Source: Trebonia sp963767685
GTDB lineage: Bacteria; Actinomycetota; Actinomycetes; Streptosporangiales; Streptosporangiaceae
NCBI GenBank assembly: GCA_963767685.1
Contig: CAVYEZ010000018.1
Coordinates: forward strand, 124,001-188,000
Length of the DNA: 64,000 bases
Direction of reading: 5' to 3'
In this document: piece after piece, positions 41,352 through 49,363 of the stretch
Layout of the letters: each line of letters begins with the position of its first letter
Numbering within the stretch: the first letter of the stretch is position 1
Notes under the pieces: model-generated
The model's input: only the letters and a program-made list of their open reading frames with translations
The model's database searches: none
Told to the model about the DNA's origin: nothing
Program-made: the position numbers and the translations under genes

Positions 41352-44201
41352 TCAGACCTGACCTGTATCTACGAAGTTTCTGCGCATTGCAATCCAATCT
41401 TCAAAGAAGGATCGGAATTGCAGTGCTTCCGGCAGATCAGCTAGTCCCAGAACGGTTAGCTCGCGCCTGGGACCTCCTTCTATTTCGATGCATACTGATA
41501 TTAGTGATAGGAGTCCTAGTTGGGCGACCTCGTTGAGGTTCGCTGGCATGCGACCGATCCTATCCCTAATCCTGTCGAGGAAGCCGCCAGTTTGCGTTCC
41601 GTAATTGGCGTGCAGCAAAGGCTGCTTTGGATGGCTTAGCACATGTTTTCCTATCGTGGCAAGTTCCGTAGCAACCTCTTCTGTGGCAAACGAATAATGC
41701 ACAAGAAGCTCAGCTATGTGAAATACATACGGTGGGATCGCAATATCGGAAAAGCTTTTACCGGCTCCTCCAAAGAGGGGGCTGAGGTCGCCTGCAATAG
41801 ACAGCGCAGTTTCGACGGGAACGCTGTGAGAATAGAGCCCGGCAGTCATATACCAGCTGTCACGTGCTGCTTTGCTTGTAATCTGTGGCCTGTAAGCTGC
41901 TGCCTGCTGTCTTGCCCACTGCGCCCAGAAGGAATAAGCTGAAATGCGGCTTATCCATGGCAGTTCAAGAATAAGTCTCAAGCCGCGGGCCCGGCTCTGG
42001 CCGTCGTTAGAAGTAATCATCGCAGAAATGCGGTTACCCAGTTCGTCAGCCACCAGTTCGTCGCGGCGAACCGAATAACTCAGCAGATCTCTCAGCGGAA
42101 TGGAGCTATCGCGGGTCATGCCCTGATCAAAAAGATAGTCAAGTGCTGCCCCAGTCAACTGCCGGATACTGCCCGGGGATGGTTCAGCACTCTCAAGACT
42201 ACGAGCGAGGAAGGACAACAGTCGGCCTTGGCCTTCGGACGCGGTCTCAGGTGGGAACTCGAGGTATGCTCGCTTGGCGGAATCAAGAAGGACCCGGTAG
42301 ACCCGGTCAGCGCCGAGGTCACTGTTTCGGTCTTTAATCTGAATGGCGAGCTGGCTAACAACTTCCCATTCACCCTTTAGCAGTGGTGCCATAAGGACAC
42401 GCGCCAAATCCTCTGGCGTGTCCGCTACTGTTGCTAGGCGCACCGCTGTGAAGTATTCTAGGAAGGTCCTGTGGGTAAAAGAGTAGAGCTTCTCGCCTCG
42501 CGCGGTAGTCCCTATATCACTGAGAACCCACATCCGTCCGCTGCAAGACTCGGCAAACTCGCGAGCAGTTACCTGTGCCCGTTCGACAGACTCAAACCCA
42601 CGTTGCAACAAGAAATTCGTGATCTCGCCAATGAGTTGGCGTTCGGTGACTGCCATCTGCGGATCTTCGCGGGTGAACAGCCACCAGGCAAGGTGCCATA
42701 TAGCAGGCTCAACCAAGTATCCGTCTCGAAGATCGCGATGAATTCGTCGCATCTCGTCCCATTTGCGCAGCAATAGCTCTGCACACCTGGCATAGATTCC
42801 GGTGCGATCGCGGGGGAGTGATCCCTCTCCACGGTAGAGAATGCACATGAGGGAAAGCAGCAAAGGGTTTGACCGTAGATCGTTCGCGCTTGCGCTTTCT
42901 GCGAGAAACGCTCGTGCCTCAGCATCGGCGACTGCAGGTATGGCGCCCTCTTGTACCTCGAACCACTTGCGCACGTACTCGATGACCTCGTTTTCACCGA
43001 AGCCACCAAGTCTGTAGATTACGAATCGTGAGCCGTCAAGTCGCGCTTCGTCATAACCGACAAGCCGAGAAGTGACTAGCACCGGCGCAAGTGGGTATTC
43101 AACGCAGAACTGCTCAACCCTGTTCGAGATGTCACGCCGACGGTACGTATTGAGTAGCTCGTCGAGCCCATCGAAGATTACGACTGCTCGCCCAGTCCGC
43201 AACAGTCGGTCCACCAATCCGTCTGGTGGCATGCATTGGTATTTCGTGGTCAAAGTGTGCTCGATGTGGCCGACGACCGAACGTTCTGGCGGATCCGTGG
43301 CCGCATAATCCCGTAGCGTTACTAGGAATGGGAATTTTCTAGCCGTCGCACTAGCGTAAAAGTTTGCAAGTACATTCGCAGCGGTCGTCTTGCCTCCACC
43401 CGGATCCCCGAGCAAAACCGTCCGATCGATCTTCTCCGCTAGGTCAATCACCTTCAATTCAAAGGGGGTGATCGCATCGGCGCCACGGTTGAGGTAAGCA
43501 TGAACTGGTGTGTTAACATAGATCCTATCGACTGAAACTTTCCGTCGGCGCTCGAAGTCTGGTGGTTCCAACTTTCCATGAACGTCACGAACATGCAACT
43601 TATAATTGTCCAAAAATCGGATCTCCGTTTGGCCGCCGCGATTTGCGTGCGCTAGGGCAGTTAGCTGAAATTCGATGTTGTCAAGGATGGAAATGATCCG
43701 ACTGCCATACGCCTCATTCCGGATCTGGCTCAGCCTGGCAAGTCCGACGGTACCCTCAAGGTGCGCAACGATACCACCAATCTTGCGGTCGAAATAATCG
43801 CTCATGGTCTCGGCGTGTGGTATGTCGCCCAGAGCTAGCTGCACAGCTTCCCGGGCCTTTATTGCATAGGTTTCTGGCGCATCGGTCAACCGTGCCGCGA
43901 GCAACGACTGCAATGCTGACTGCACCTCGTCAAGCCTCAGGGCTGCTTCGAGTTGTACAGTCTCTACTTCTGACAATCCAGACAATTCTGATTTCGCCTC
44001 AGCGAGGCCGTCGCGGACGAGCGTATCCGTGTCGGCCCACCCGGCGATCGACAACTCATCTGCTGTCCGTCGAGAGAGCTTGGGCAGCGGCAACATACGC
44101 AGGGTGGACCCGATCGCGTTGACTAGGACCCCGTCCGCCACATCTGCCACATTAATTATCACGCTGCGTCCCCTGGTGCTCGACCTTACAGCTGCGTACA
44201 T
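41352..44201 (-). CDS. NACHT-domain STAND NTPase, candidate antiphage sensor
   Basis: 949 residues. The N-terminal 1-230 is helical and unrecognised (an effector or NNH-type region). NACHT domain: Walker A GDPGGGKTT at 265-273, Walker B VVIFDGLDEL at 340-349, sensor VLVTSR at 374-379 and LGGFGENEVIEYVRKWF at 398-414. The rest (420-949) is all helical and is probably the ligand-sensing part. No TIR, nuclease or transmembrane effector is obvious. No Shine-Dalgarno precedes ATG 44201; a GTG at 44162 with GGGGA upstream would drop 13 residues. Bases are clearly poorer in G+C than neighbours, a sign of transfer. Bacterial NACHT proteins are known as antiphage defence. Confidence 0.85.
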   Translation of the reverse strand: MYAAVRSSTRGRSVIINVADVADGVLVNAIGSTLRMLPLPKLSRRTADELSIAGWADTDTLVRDGLAEAKSELSGLSEVETVQLEAALRLDEVQSALQSLLAARLTDAPETYAIKAREAVQLALGDIPHAETMSDYFDRKIGGIVAHLEGTVGLARLSQIRNEAYGSRIISILDNIEFQLTALAHANRGGQTEIRFLDNYKLHVRDVHGKLEPPDFERRRKVSVDRIYVNTPVHAYLNRGADAITPFELKVIDLAEKIDRTVLLGDPGGGKTTAANVLANFYASATARKFPFLVTLRDYAATDPPERSVVGHIEHTLTTKYQCMPPDGLVDRLLRTGRAVVIFDGLDELLNTYRRRDISNRVEQFCVEYPLAPVLVTSRLVGYDEARLDGSRFVIYRLGGFGENEVIEYVRKWFEVQEGAIPAVADAEARAFLAESASANDLRSNPLLLSLMCILYRGEGSLPRDRTGIYARCAELLLRKWDEMRRIHRDLRDGYLVEPAIWHLAWWLFTREDPQMAVTERQLIGEITNFLLQRGFESVERAQVTAREFAESCSGRMWVLSDIGTTARGEKLYSFTHRTFLEYFTAVRLATVADTPEDLARVLMAPLLKGEWEVVSQLAIQIKDRNSDLGADRVYRVLLDSAKRAYLEFPPETASEGQGRLLSFLARSLESAEPSPGSIRQLTGAALDYLFDQGMTRDSSIPLRDLLSYSVRRDELVADELGNRISAMITSNDGQSRARGLRLILELPWISRISAYSFWAQWARQQAAAYRPQITSKAARDSWYMTAGLYSHSVPVETALSIAGDLSPLFGGAGKSFSDIAIPPYVFHIAELLVHYSFATEEVATELATIGKHVLSHPKQPLLHANYGTQTGGFLDRIRDRIGRMPANLNEVAQLGLLSLISVCIEIEGGPRRELTVLGLADLPEALQFRSFFEDWIAMRRNFVDTGQV

Positions 44202-44410
44202 TGAAGCGTAGACAGGCTTCGCTTACACCGCCTGGCTATTGGTCAACTGGTGCTCAATGAAGTTGTGTGGGTCGTGCACTGGCGGACTGTTTCGCGGCTT
44301 CCCTGGCTTAGACCGTAGGGGCCTTCGGGAGAGCGGGACGGCCGAATCGAGGGCCACTTCGGGTAGCTGCGCCGGTCGTGCAATAACTTGCTTCCGCAGA
44401 TCCCAGCGGC

Positions 44411-44818
44411 TCAGGAGACGCTGAGCCATTCAGTGGGCTGTCCGGTAATGCTGGTGATGAGATCGAAGTCCTTATCGCAGTGCAGCACGGTGAGGCCGGC
44501 GAGCTCGGCCGTGGCGGCGATGATCAGGTCAGGAACGGAAGGGGCCCGGTGCTGGCCGCGGTCGGCGAGCAGCGTGAGGACTTCCACGGCCCGGTCTTCG
44601 ATCGCCGGGGTGAGGTACTCCACGGGCATCGCTGAGACCGGCGGCTGCCGCAGCCCGGCGCGCAGGTCAGTCCCGGTCCGGGCAGAGTAGCCGACCTCAA
44701 GCCGAGTAACAGTGGTGATCCGGACCAGTCCCCGCTCGATCCGGCTAGCCCAGTCAGCGGCATCAGGACTAGCCCCGAGGCGGACCAGGGCGGACTTGTC
44801 GATCAGCCAGCTGGTCAC
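44411..44818 (-). CDS. vapC: VapC-type PIN toxin
   Basis: 135 residues, starting GTG 44818, which overlaps the antitoxin stop by GTGA. Acidic residues: Asp7 (LIDKSALVRL), Glu41 (TRLEVGYSAR), Asp97 (SVPDLIIAATAELAG) and Asp115/117 (HCDKDFDLI). This is the PIN endoribonuclease of a VapBC toxin-antitoxin module; the usual target is tRNA or rRNA but the actual target is not known here. Confidence 0.9.
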   Translation of the reverse strand: MTSWLIDKSALVRLGASPDAADWASRIERGLVRITTVTRLEVGYSARTGTDLRAGLRQPPVSAMPVEYLTPAIEDRAVEVLTLLADRGQHRAPSVPDLIIAATAELAGLTVLHCDKDFDLITSITGQPTEWLSVS

Positions 44819-45036
44819 TGCCAGGCCTGGGACATGACATCCGGGTCGGCCAGGTCGCCGAAGGTGTCCGCGAACCGCGTCAGGTCCCCAGTGCTGACGG
44901 GGGAGTCGGAGACAGCCGCGTCCTGGGCAAGCCTGCGGCGGACGTACTCGGTACGCGACAGGCCCAGGCGGCGGGCATGCGCTTCCAGTGCCGCGATCAC
45001 GTCATCCGGCACGTCGCGGATCAGCATGTCTGTCAT
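44815..45036 (-). CDS. vapB: VapB-type antitoxin, ribbon-helix-helix
   Basis: 73 residues. N-terminal RHH: MLIRDVPDDVIAALEAHARR, LGLSRTEYVRRRLAQDA; the acidic C-terminal tail would wrap the toxin. ATG 45036 has GGGAGG 7-8 nt upstream. It precedes and overlaps vapC (GTGA), as in canonical modules. A GATATC-N4-GATATC site lies 17 bp upstream, probably the autoregulatory operator. Confidence 0.9.
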   Translation of the reverse strand: MTDMLIRDVPDDVIAALEAHARRLGLSRTEYVRRRLAQDAAVSDSPVSTGDLTRFADTFGDLADPDVMSQAWQ

Positions 45037-45052
45037 CGTGAGCCTCCCAACC

Positions 45053-45068
45053 GATATCTCATGATATC
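45053..45068 (-). promoter_or_regulatory. Palindromic operator upstream of vapB
   Basis: GATATC (45053-45058), TCAT, GATATC (45063-45068). Position just upstream of vapB suggests a VapBC-binding site. Confidence 0.5.
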
Positions 45069-45091
45069 ACTCTTGACTGAGAGGTTGGGCT

Positions 45092-45664
45092 TCAGGTTAC
45101 GGCCGACTCCGCGTCGGCTGATTCTGGGAGCTTTGGATCGTATGGTTGTACGAGGTCTCTGGGCAGGTACTTTCCGGGGATGCCAAGCTCGGCGCGGATT
45201 TCCTGGTGCACCTTGTTCTTCGCGTCGACTAGGGACCTGTTGCATGCCAGCCAGGTTTCCAGATCCGGGCTGAGGCCTCCGCTAGCGATCTTTTCCAGTC
45301 GCCAGACTTCCTTGTTCAGGTCGCGGACGGCGTTCACTGTCGCCTCATTCCCTAGAAGGGTGACCTTCTCGGTGGCTTGGGCCCGCTTTTCCTCCGCTTC
45401 TGACAGCAGTGATAGCGCGTCCTCGCGCTCCAGTGGGGGCTGATCTGGGTTAATGCCCCGGGCTGCGGCGATGCAGCGGGCGATCCGCGCCATGTGCTTG
45501 ACGGCATAGAGGTATTCCAGGTAGGCGTCGAGCTTCTGACCGGTCCACCGGGTGGCCTCCTCGCGATGGAAACGCTGCCGCTCGTTGAGTGAGGTCGCGG
45601 CAAACGACATGATCGCGCCGACAATGACGGCGCCCAGCGTCAGCAATTGGTCAGTGACCGACAT
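45092..45664 (-). CDS. Membrane-anchored coiled-coil protein, function unknown
   Basis: 190 residues; ATG 45664 with GGGGAGG 6 nt upstream. One N-terminal membrane helix (LLTLGAVIVGAIMSFAATSL) is followed by a long helical region rich in Glu/Arg (NERQRFHREEATRWTGQK, LLSEAEEKRAQATEKVTLLG) and a polar tail. Similar small membrane-coil proteins are seen in actinomycete mobile regions, but I cannot name a family. It lies 55 bp upstream of vapB, on the same strand. Confidence 0.6.
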   Translation of the reverse strand: MSVTDQLLTLGAVIVGAIMSFAATSLNERQRFHREEATRWTGQKLDAYLEYLYAVKHMARIARCIAAARGINPDQPPLEREDALSLLSEAEEKRAQATEKVTLLGNEATVNAVRDLNKEVWRLEKIASGGLSPDLETWLACNRSLVDAKNKVHQEIRAELGIPGKYLPRDLVQPYDPKLPESADAESAVT

Positions 45665-46194
45665 AGCACCTCCCCGTGTCAGTCACCATTTTCCCCTGCG
45701 ATGAGGCTTCATCCAAGGCTTGCCCGACTGCATGGGCCATTAGGCACCGTGCGTATAGACCTCGGGAACGTCAGACGCAGCGAGGTCAACCTAAGGTCCG
45801 CCGGTCAGCAGGCAATCAGACGGCGACCGGCCTGGTACCAGGCTCACCAGCGCGGCAAGGTCGAGTCGCTGACCCGGGTCGATCGGGAGGGCGACCCGGA
45901 CGACCTCGTCGACGCCGCCCGCATGCTCCGCTACGCCAGCCGCTACGTGATCCACGCCAACCGCCGCCTCGGCTACTTTCCCGAGCCCGACGCCCACGGC
46001 CCGGCTGCCGGGGTCGCCCCGCGCCGCGGTAGAAGCGCTCCACGCTGTGGGCCGCGGCCGACGGCCGCCCCGGGCATGGGTGCCGGGCCACCGGCCCGGC
46101 ACCCACAGCGCTCCCGCCAAGACTGTCCCGTCTGCCTCGCGAATTTCAGACGGTGACACGCCCCGTTGTGAGCCCCTTGGTTGACGGAGCTGGC
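45665..46194. other. Low-confidence intergenic stretch with a strong hairpin
   Basis: 530 bp without a gene I can support. One plus-strand reading from about 45800 gives protein-like text (DAARMLRYASRYVIHANRRL GYFPEP), perhaps a gene remnant. A 13-bp perfect stem lies at 46077-46105 (separate entry). No transposase or integrase signature was seen. Confidence 0.4.
46077..46105. terminator. Perfect 13-bp hairpin
   Basis: TGGGTGCCGGGCC, loop ACC, GGCCCGGCACCCA. Flanked by CGCTGTGG (around 46053) and CCACAGCG (around 46103), which can form an alternative pairing. No T-run. Confidence 0.5.
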
Positions 46195-46545
46195 CTAACC
46201 GACAAGTGGGTGGCGATGGGTGCTGTCCTTTGTCCCCGGGCGTGGTTTCTCTCGGCGGGGGTCCCGTCCGGGGGCGACGTAGGAGCTGGCTTGCTCGTTC
46301 AGCCACCACCGGGGCAGCCCAAGCTCGGCGGCCACGGCCAGCGCTTCCTCGTGGACGATGCCGTGGGGTTTGAACAATGCGTCAACGTCCCGGGTGGCCC
46401 GGCGCGAGTCGTAGGCGAGGGCCATCGCAGCACCGCCCGAACACGTACAGGTCCGCCACGACGCCGCGCCTGGCGAGCCGGTCCCTAGGCGGCGGAAGGC
46501 ATCCTCGATGCCCGCCCGGTCGAGCAGCGGCGACGGATCGGTCAC
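46195..46545 (-). pseudogene. DUF6036/AbiEii-like nucleotidyltransferase, damaged
   Basis: The 116-residue frame looks intact but its middle is scrambled. Family members read like RLGDRLARRGVVADLYVFGG followed by AAMALAYD; here residues about 21-37 are GTGSPGAASWRTCTCSG. Inserting one base near the CTAGGG (about 46485) and removing one G at TTCGGGC (about 46437) restores the family text, so two opposite frameshifts bracket a 17-residue stretch. After SSYVAPGRD the C-terminal half of the usual protein is missing. It overlaps the upstream gene by 4 bp. A DUF6036-type toxin-like gene in decay, or two sequencing errors at G-runs plus truncation. Confidence 0.65.
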
Positions 46546-46907
46546 GCGGCATCGATCTCGTAGTCGGGGACGAACACCCCGCGCCTGCGCAATGCCGCGG
46601 GCGCGTGCACCAGCGCTTGTGCCCGCGTGCCAGGGGCGTCGAACGGGAACCAGAACCGCCGCAGCCCCCGGGACGCTGACCAGTCAGGCGCGTTCCTCTC
46701 GTCTCGAATCGCAAGGTGCTCGGCGAGTCCCGCGAGCAGCACGTCCCACCGCTCATCGCCGGTCGGACCCGGGGCGTGCGCCAGCAGCCGCTGGCGCTCC
46801 CCGGCGGGTTCCTGGTGGTATTCCTTCAGGAACTCAACGACCAGCCGCCAGCGCGTGTCGAAGTCCGCCTCGGCTGCGACGAAGGCCGCGAGCTTGGCGA
46901 TGGTCAT
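46542..46907 (-). CDS. Conserved partner of DUF6036-type nucleotidyltransferase (putative antitoxin)
   Basis: 121 residues from ATG 46907. Text MTIAKLAAFVAAEADFDTRW, LVVEFLKEYHQEP and PAALRRRGVFVPDYEIDAA is like small proteins I have seen paired with DUF6036 genes; the C-terminal arrangement of Ala/Arg and FVPDYEI supports this. It overlaps the next gene by ATGA (46542-46545). An alternative GTG is at 46928. The antitoxin role is inferred from pairing only. Confidence 0.65.
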   Translation of the reverse strand: MTIAKLAAFVAAEADFDTRWRLVVEFLKEYHQEPAGERQRLLAHAPGPTGDERWDVLLAGLAEHLAIRDERNAPDWSASRGLRRFWFPFDAPGTRAQALVHAPAALRRRGVFVPDYEIDAA

Positions 46908-47063
46908 TGGCTGGTACTCGACAATCACAGAGTAGCGAAAGACCGCCGACCATAATTTGGTGTAGACCGAGCTTCGCCTCGGCCACGAGGTCCTGGTATG
47001 CGGGCGGCCTCTACTCCAACGCCTCAGCCAAAATACGCGACGGCCTTGGCTTTGCGGTGCGGG

Positions 47064-47137
47064 TGGAGCTAAGGGGATTTGAACCCCTGACCCCCTCGAT
47101 GCGAACGAGGTGCGCTACCGGACTGCGCTATAGCCCC
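47064..47137 (-). tRNA. tRNA-Ala (anticodon CGC)
   Basis: 74-nt gene on the minus strand. Acceptor GGGGCTA pairs with TAGCTCC, D-arm GCGCAGTCCGGTAGCGC, anticodon arm CCTCG-TTCGCAT-CGAGG with anticodon CGC, T-arm AGGGGTTCAAATCCCCT. No CCA is encoded (CCCG follows the discriminator A). The 3' end faces the accessory island, a usual integration point for genomic islands. Confidence 0.92.
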
Positions 47138-47209
47138 TTGGAACTCGCCCTAGCGTAGCAAACTTTGCCGCCTGCTCGCGCCACCGACAGGCCAGACACG
47201 CGCCGCCGG

Positions 47210-47953
47210 CTAGTCGCCGACGGCGCGCAGCCGGGGCGTCTCGTAGGCGCCGTCGTAGTAGTCCTCGTCGGCCGAAGAGGTGTCCGCGTTCGAGGGCGTG
47301 TACTTGCCCGCCAGGCCCGGTGCGAAGTCGCGGCCGGGGCCGGAGTCCTCGTAGTCGGCGGGAACGGGCGCGGCGGCGAACTTCGCGGCCAGGACCGCGG
47401 CCGCGTCGGGGATGCCCTGGGTGGGGGTGCCCGCGGCCGGGGTGTCCCGCCGCGCCTGCGTCTCCGCCGCGCGGTCGCGCTCCAAAGCCCGTGCGACCGC
47501 CTCGGCCTCGTACTGCGCGCGTTCCGCGTCGGCCTGCGCGGCCTCGCGGAGCAGCAGCAGGTAGCCGACGAGCATGATCGTGGGCGGGACGACCACCCAC
47601 ACGGCGGCGAGCCGGACGACGGCGAGCGCGATCGCCGCGGCCTCAAGGCCGATCAGCATCAGCAAGAGGCGGCGGCGGGCGGCGAGCATGCGCCGCCGCG
47701 ATTCCTCCGGGCTGAGCGGCTCCGCGGCCCGCCGGAACGCCGAGACCCGCCGCGGCGCCTCGGCCTCGGCCTCGGCGTCGTCGGCATCTGCTTGCGTTTG
47801 GTCCGCGAATTCCGCCTCGGGCTCATCGGGGACCGCCGGCTCTGCCGTTACGGGAGCCGAACCCCCGCGGGCCGAGTCCCGCCGAAGCCACCGGGGGATG
47901 AGCACGCACGCCCAGATCGCGACAATGGCCAAGTAAAGGATGGCGCTGCTCAT
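47210..47953 (-). CDS. sepX: SepX/GlpR divisome membrane protein
   Basis: 247 residues. N-terminal membrane helix SAILYLAIVAIWACVLIPRW with LRRDS is diagnostic of this actinobacterial family; a linker rich in Asp/Glu/Ala, then two more helices (RLLLMLIGLEAAAIALAVVR, LAAVWVVVPPTIMLVGYLLL) and a long acidic tail. It is the membrane receptor for the gephyrin-like Glp protein and helps position/stabilise FtsZ. Here it ends the rimJ-mogA-moaC-glp-galU locus on the same strand, matching the order in mycobacteria and streptomycetes. Assigned on length, helix text and neighbours. Confidence 0.85.
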   Translation of the reverse strand: MSSAILYLAIVAIWACVLIPRWLRRDSARGGSAPVTAEPAVPDEPEAEFADQTQADADDAEAEAEAPRRVSAFRRAAEPLSPEESRRRMLAARRRLLLMLIGLEAAAIALAVVRLAAVWVVVPPTIMLVGYLLLLREAAQADAERAQYEAEAVARALERDRAAETQARRDTPAAGTPTQGIPDAAAVLAAKFAAAPVPADYEDSGPGRDFAPGLAGKYTPSNADTSSADEDYYDGAYETPRLRAVGD

Positions 47954-48092
47954 AGGGCTCGTGCCTCCCCTCGGTCATTCCGGCACCGGGCACACCGGGC
48001 ATGTGACGCAGCGTAAAGGGAGCGACTGCCGATAACGAGCACCCGCGCGGCGTGTCGCGAAGATCAACGGCAAACTTCCCTTATGGCACCGG

Positions 48093-48752
48093 TCAGGCGC
48101 CGGACCGTGACGCCCGCGATGCGGCGAGCGAGGCCCGCCACCTCGGCAACATCCCCATCGGAACCTCCTCGGCGGTGATCGCGTAGCAGATGTGGTCGCG
48201 CCAGCTGCCGTTGATGTGCAGCTGGCGCACCCGGACGCCCTCGTCCCTGAACCCGAGCTTCTCCACCACCCGGCGCGACGCCGCGTTCTCGGGCCTGATG
48301 GACGCCTCGAGCCGGTGCATGCCCATCACCCGGAAGCAGTGGTCGACGGCCATCGCCAGCGCCGTCGGGATGATCCCGAGCCCGGCGTACGACTCGTCGA
48401 TCCAGTAGCCGATCTGCCCGGACCGTGACGACCCCCACACGATGGACCCCACGGTGAGCTGGCCGGCGAACTGCCCGCCGTAGCCGACCACCCAGGGCAG
48501 CGCGACGCCCTGCCTGGCCTCCCGCCGCATCGTGCGGACCATGGCGACGTACGGCCCGATCGGCGACCGCACCAGCGGTGTCTCCGGGTTGGACGGCTCC
48601 CACGGGCGCAGCCACGTGGCGTTCCTGACCCGGATCTCGCGCCAGCTGCGCGCGTCGGATACGCGTACCGGCCTGAGCACGACCGGCGCGTCGAGCAGGT
48701 CCGGCTCGGTGAGGGTGGCCGGCCACCCGTGGATGCGTCCCACGGCAGTCAA
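48093..48752 (-). CDS. GNAT acetyltransferase, RimJ/RimL type
   Basis: 219 residues. GNAT core: VVLRPVRVSDARSWREIRVR, then WVVGYGGQFAGQLTVGSIVW, and the acetyl-CoA loop region YWIDESYAGLGIIPTALAMA, ending in EASIRPENAASRRVVEKLGF and RDEGVR. RimJ-like proteins acetylate protein N-termini. It lies between mogA and sepX, as Rv0995 does in M. tuberculosis (from memory). Confidence 0.88.
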   Translation of the reverse strand: MTAVGRIHGWPATLTEPDLLDAPVVLRPVRVSDARSWREIRVRNATWLRPWEPSNPETPLVRSPIGPYVAMVRTMRREARQGVALPWVVGYGGQFAGQLTVGSIVWGSSRSGQIGYWIDESYAGLGIIPTALAMAVDHCFRVMGMHRLEASIRPENAASRRVVEKLGFRDEGVRVRQLHINGSWRDHICYAITAEEVPMGMLPRWRASLAASRASRSGA

Positions 48753-48808
48753 TCATTCCCCTGAGTGCTTTAATCCATCTAGCCTAGGCCAGAGACGGTA
48801 CCGCAACC

Positions 48809-49363
48809 CTACGCATTCTCGGGGGCATGCTCCGTGTCGGCCGGATGCGAGTGCCCCGGTCCCGCGCCCGTGTTGGTATCGGCCCGCACGTGATCGCCGC
48901 CGCGGATCTGGTCCACGGCGTGCACGAGGATCGGGCGCAGCACGTTCATCCCGTCCTTGACGCCGCCCGATGACCCGGGCAGGTTGACGATCAGCGTCCG
49001 CGAGGCGATGCCGGCCAGTCCCCGCGACAAGATCGCGGACGGCACCCCGGCGACGGCCCCCGCCGACCGCAGCGCCTCGGCGATGCCGGGGATCTCGCGG
49101 TCGATCACCCGCCTGGTCATCTCCGGCGTCTGGTCGGTGGGGGTGAGCCCGGTGCCGCCGGTGGTGACGGCCACGTCGTACCCGGCGGTGACCGAGTCGC
49201 GCAGCACCTGCTCGACGGCCTCGCCGTCCGGGATCACCAGCGGGCCGTCCACGACGTCGCAGCCCGCCGCCCGCAGCAGCTCCACGAGCACCGGGCCAGA
49301 ACGGTCCTCGTACACGCCGGCCGACGCCCGGTTGGACACGGTGATGGCGAGCGCGCGGATCAT
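48809..49363 (-). CDS. mogA: Molybdenum cofactor biosynthesis protein MogA/MoaB
   Basis: 184 residues, ATG 49363. Adenylates molybdopterin. Motif TTGGTGLTPTDQTPEM and NLPGSSGGVKDGMNVLRPIL are intact; N-terminus ALAITVSNRASAGVYEDRSG. The last about 25 residues are a low-complexity Asp/His tail. It overlaps moaC by ATGA. Confidence 0.93.
   Translation of the reverse strand: MIRALAITVSNRASAGVYEDRSGPVLVELLRAAGCDVVDGPLVIPDGEAVEQVLRDSVTAGYDVAVTTGGTGLTPTDQTPEMTRRVIDREIPGIAEALRSAGAVAGVPSAILSRGLAGIASRTLIVNLPGSSGGVKDGMNVLRPILVHAVDQIRGGDHVRADTNTGAGPGHSHPADTEHAPENA

Noticed and set aside
44223..44429. 68-codon minus-strand frame overlapping the end of vapC
   Set aside because: No ribosome site, starts inside vapC, and the translation shows no recognisable feature. 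It could still be a small gene but I cannot support it.
38797..47137. att direct repeat matching the tRNA-Ala 3' end
   Set aside because: I looked for a second copy of the T-arm/acceptor sequence around the opposite island edge and found none by eye.
46508..47158. Plus-strand frame running through the tRNA-Ala gene, with text resembling an integrase C-terminus
   Set aside because: It overlaps a tRNA and the minus-strand partner gene. The GFEPLTPS-type text comes from translating the tRNA itself, a common artefact.
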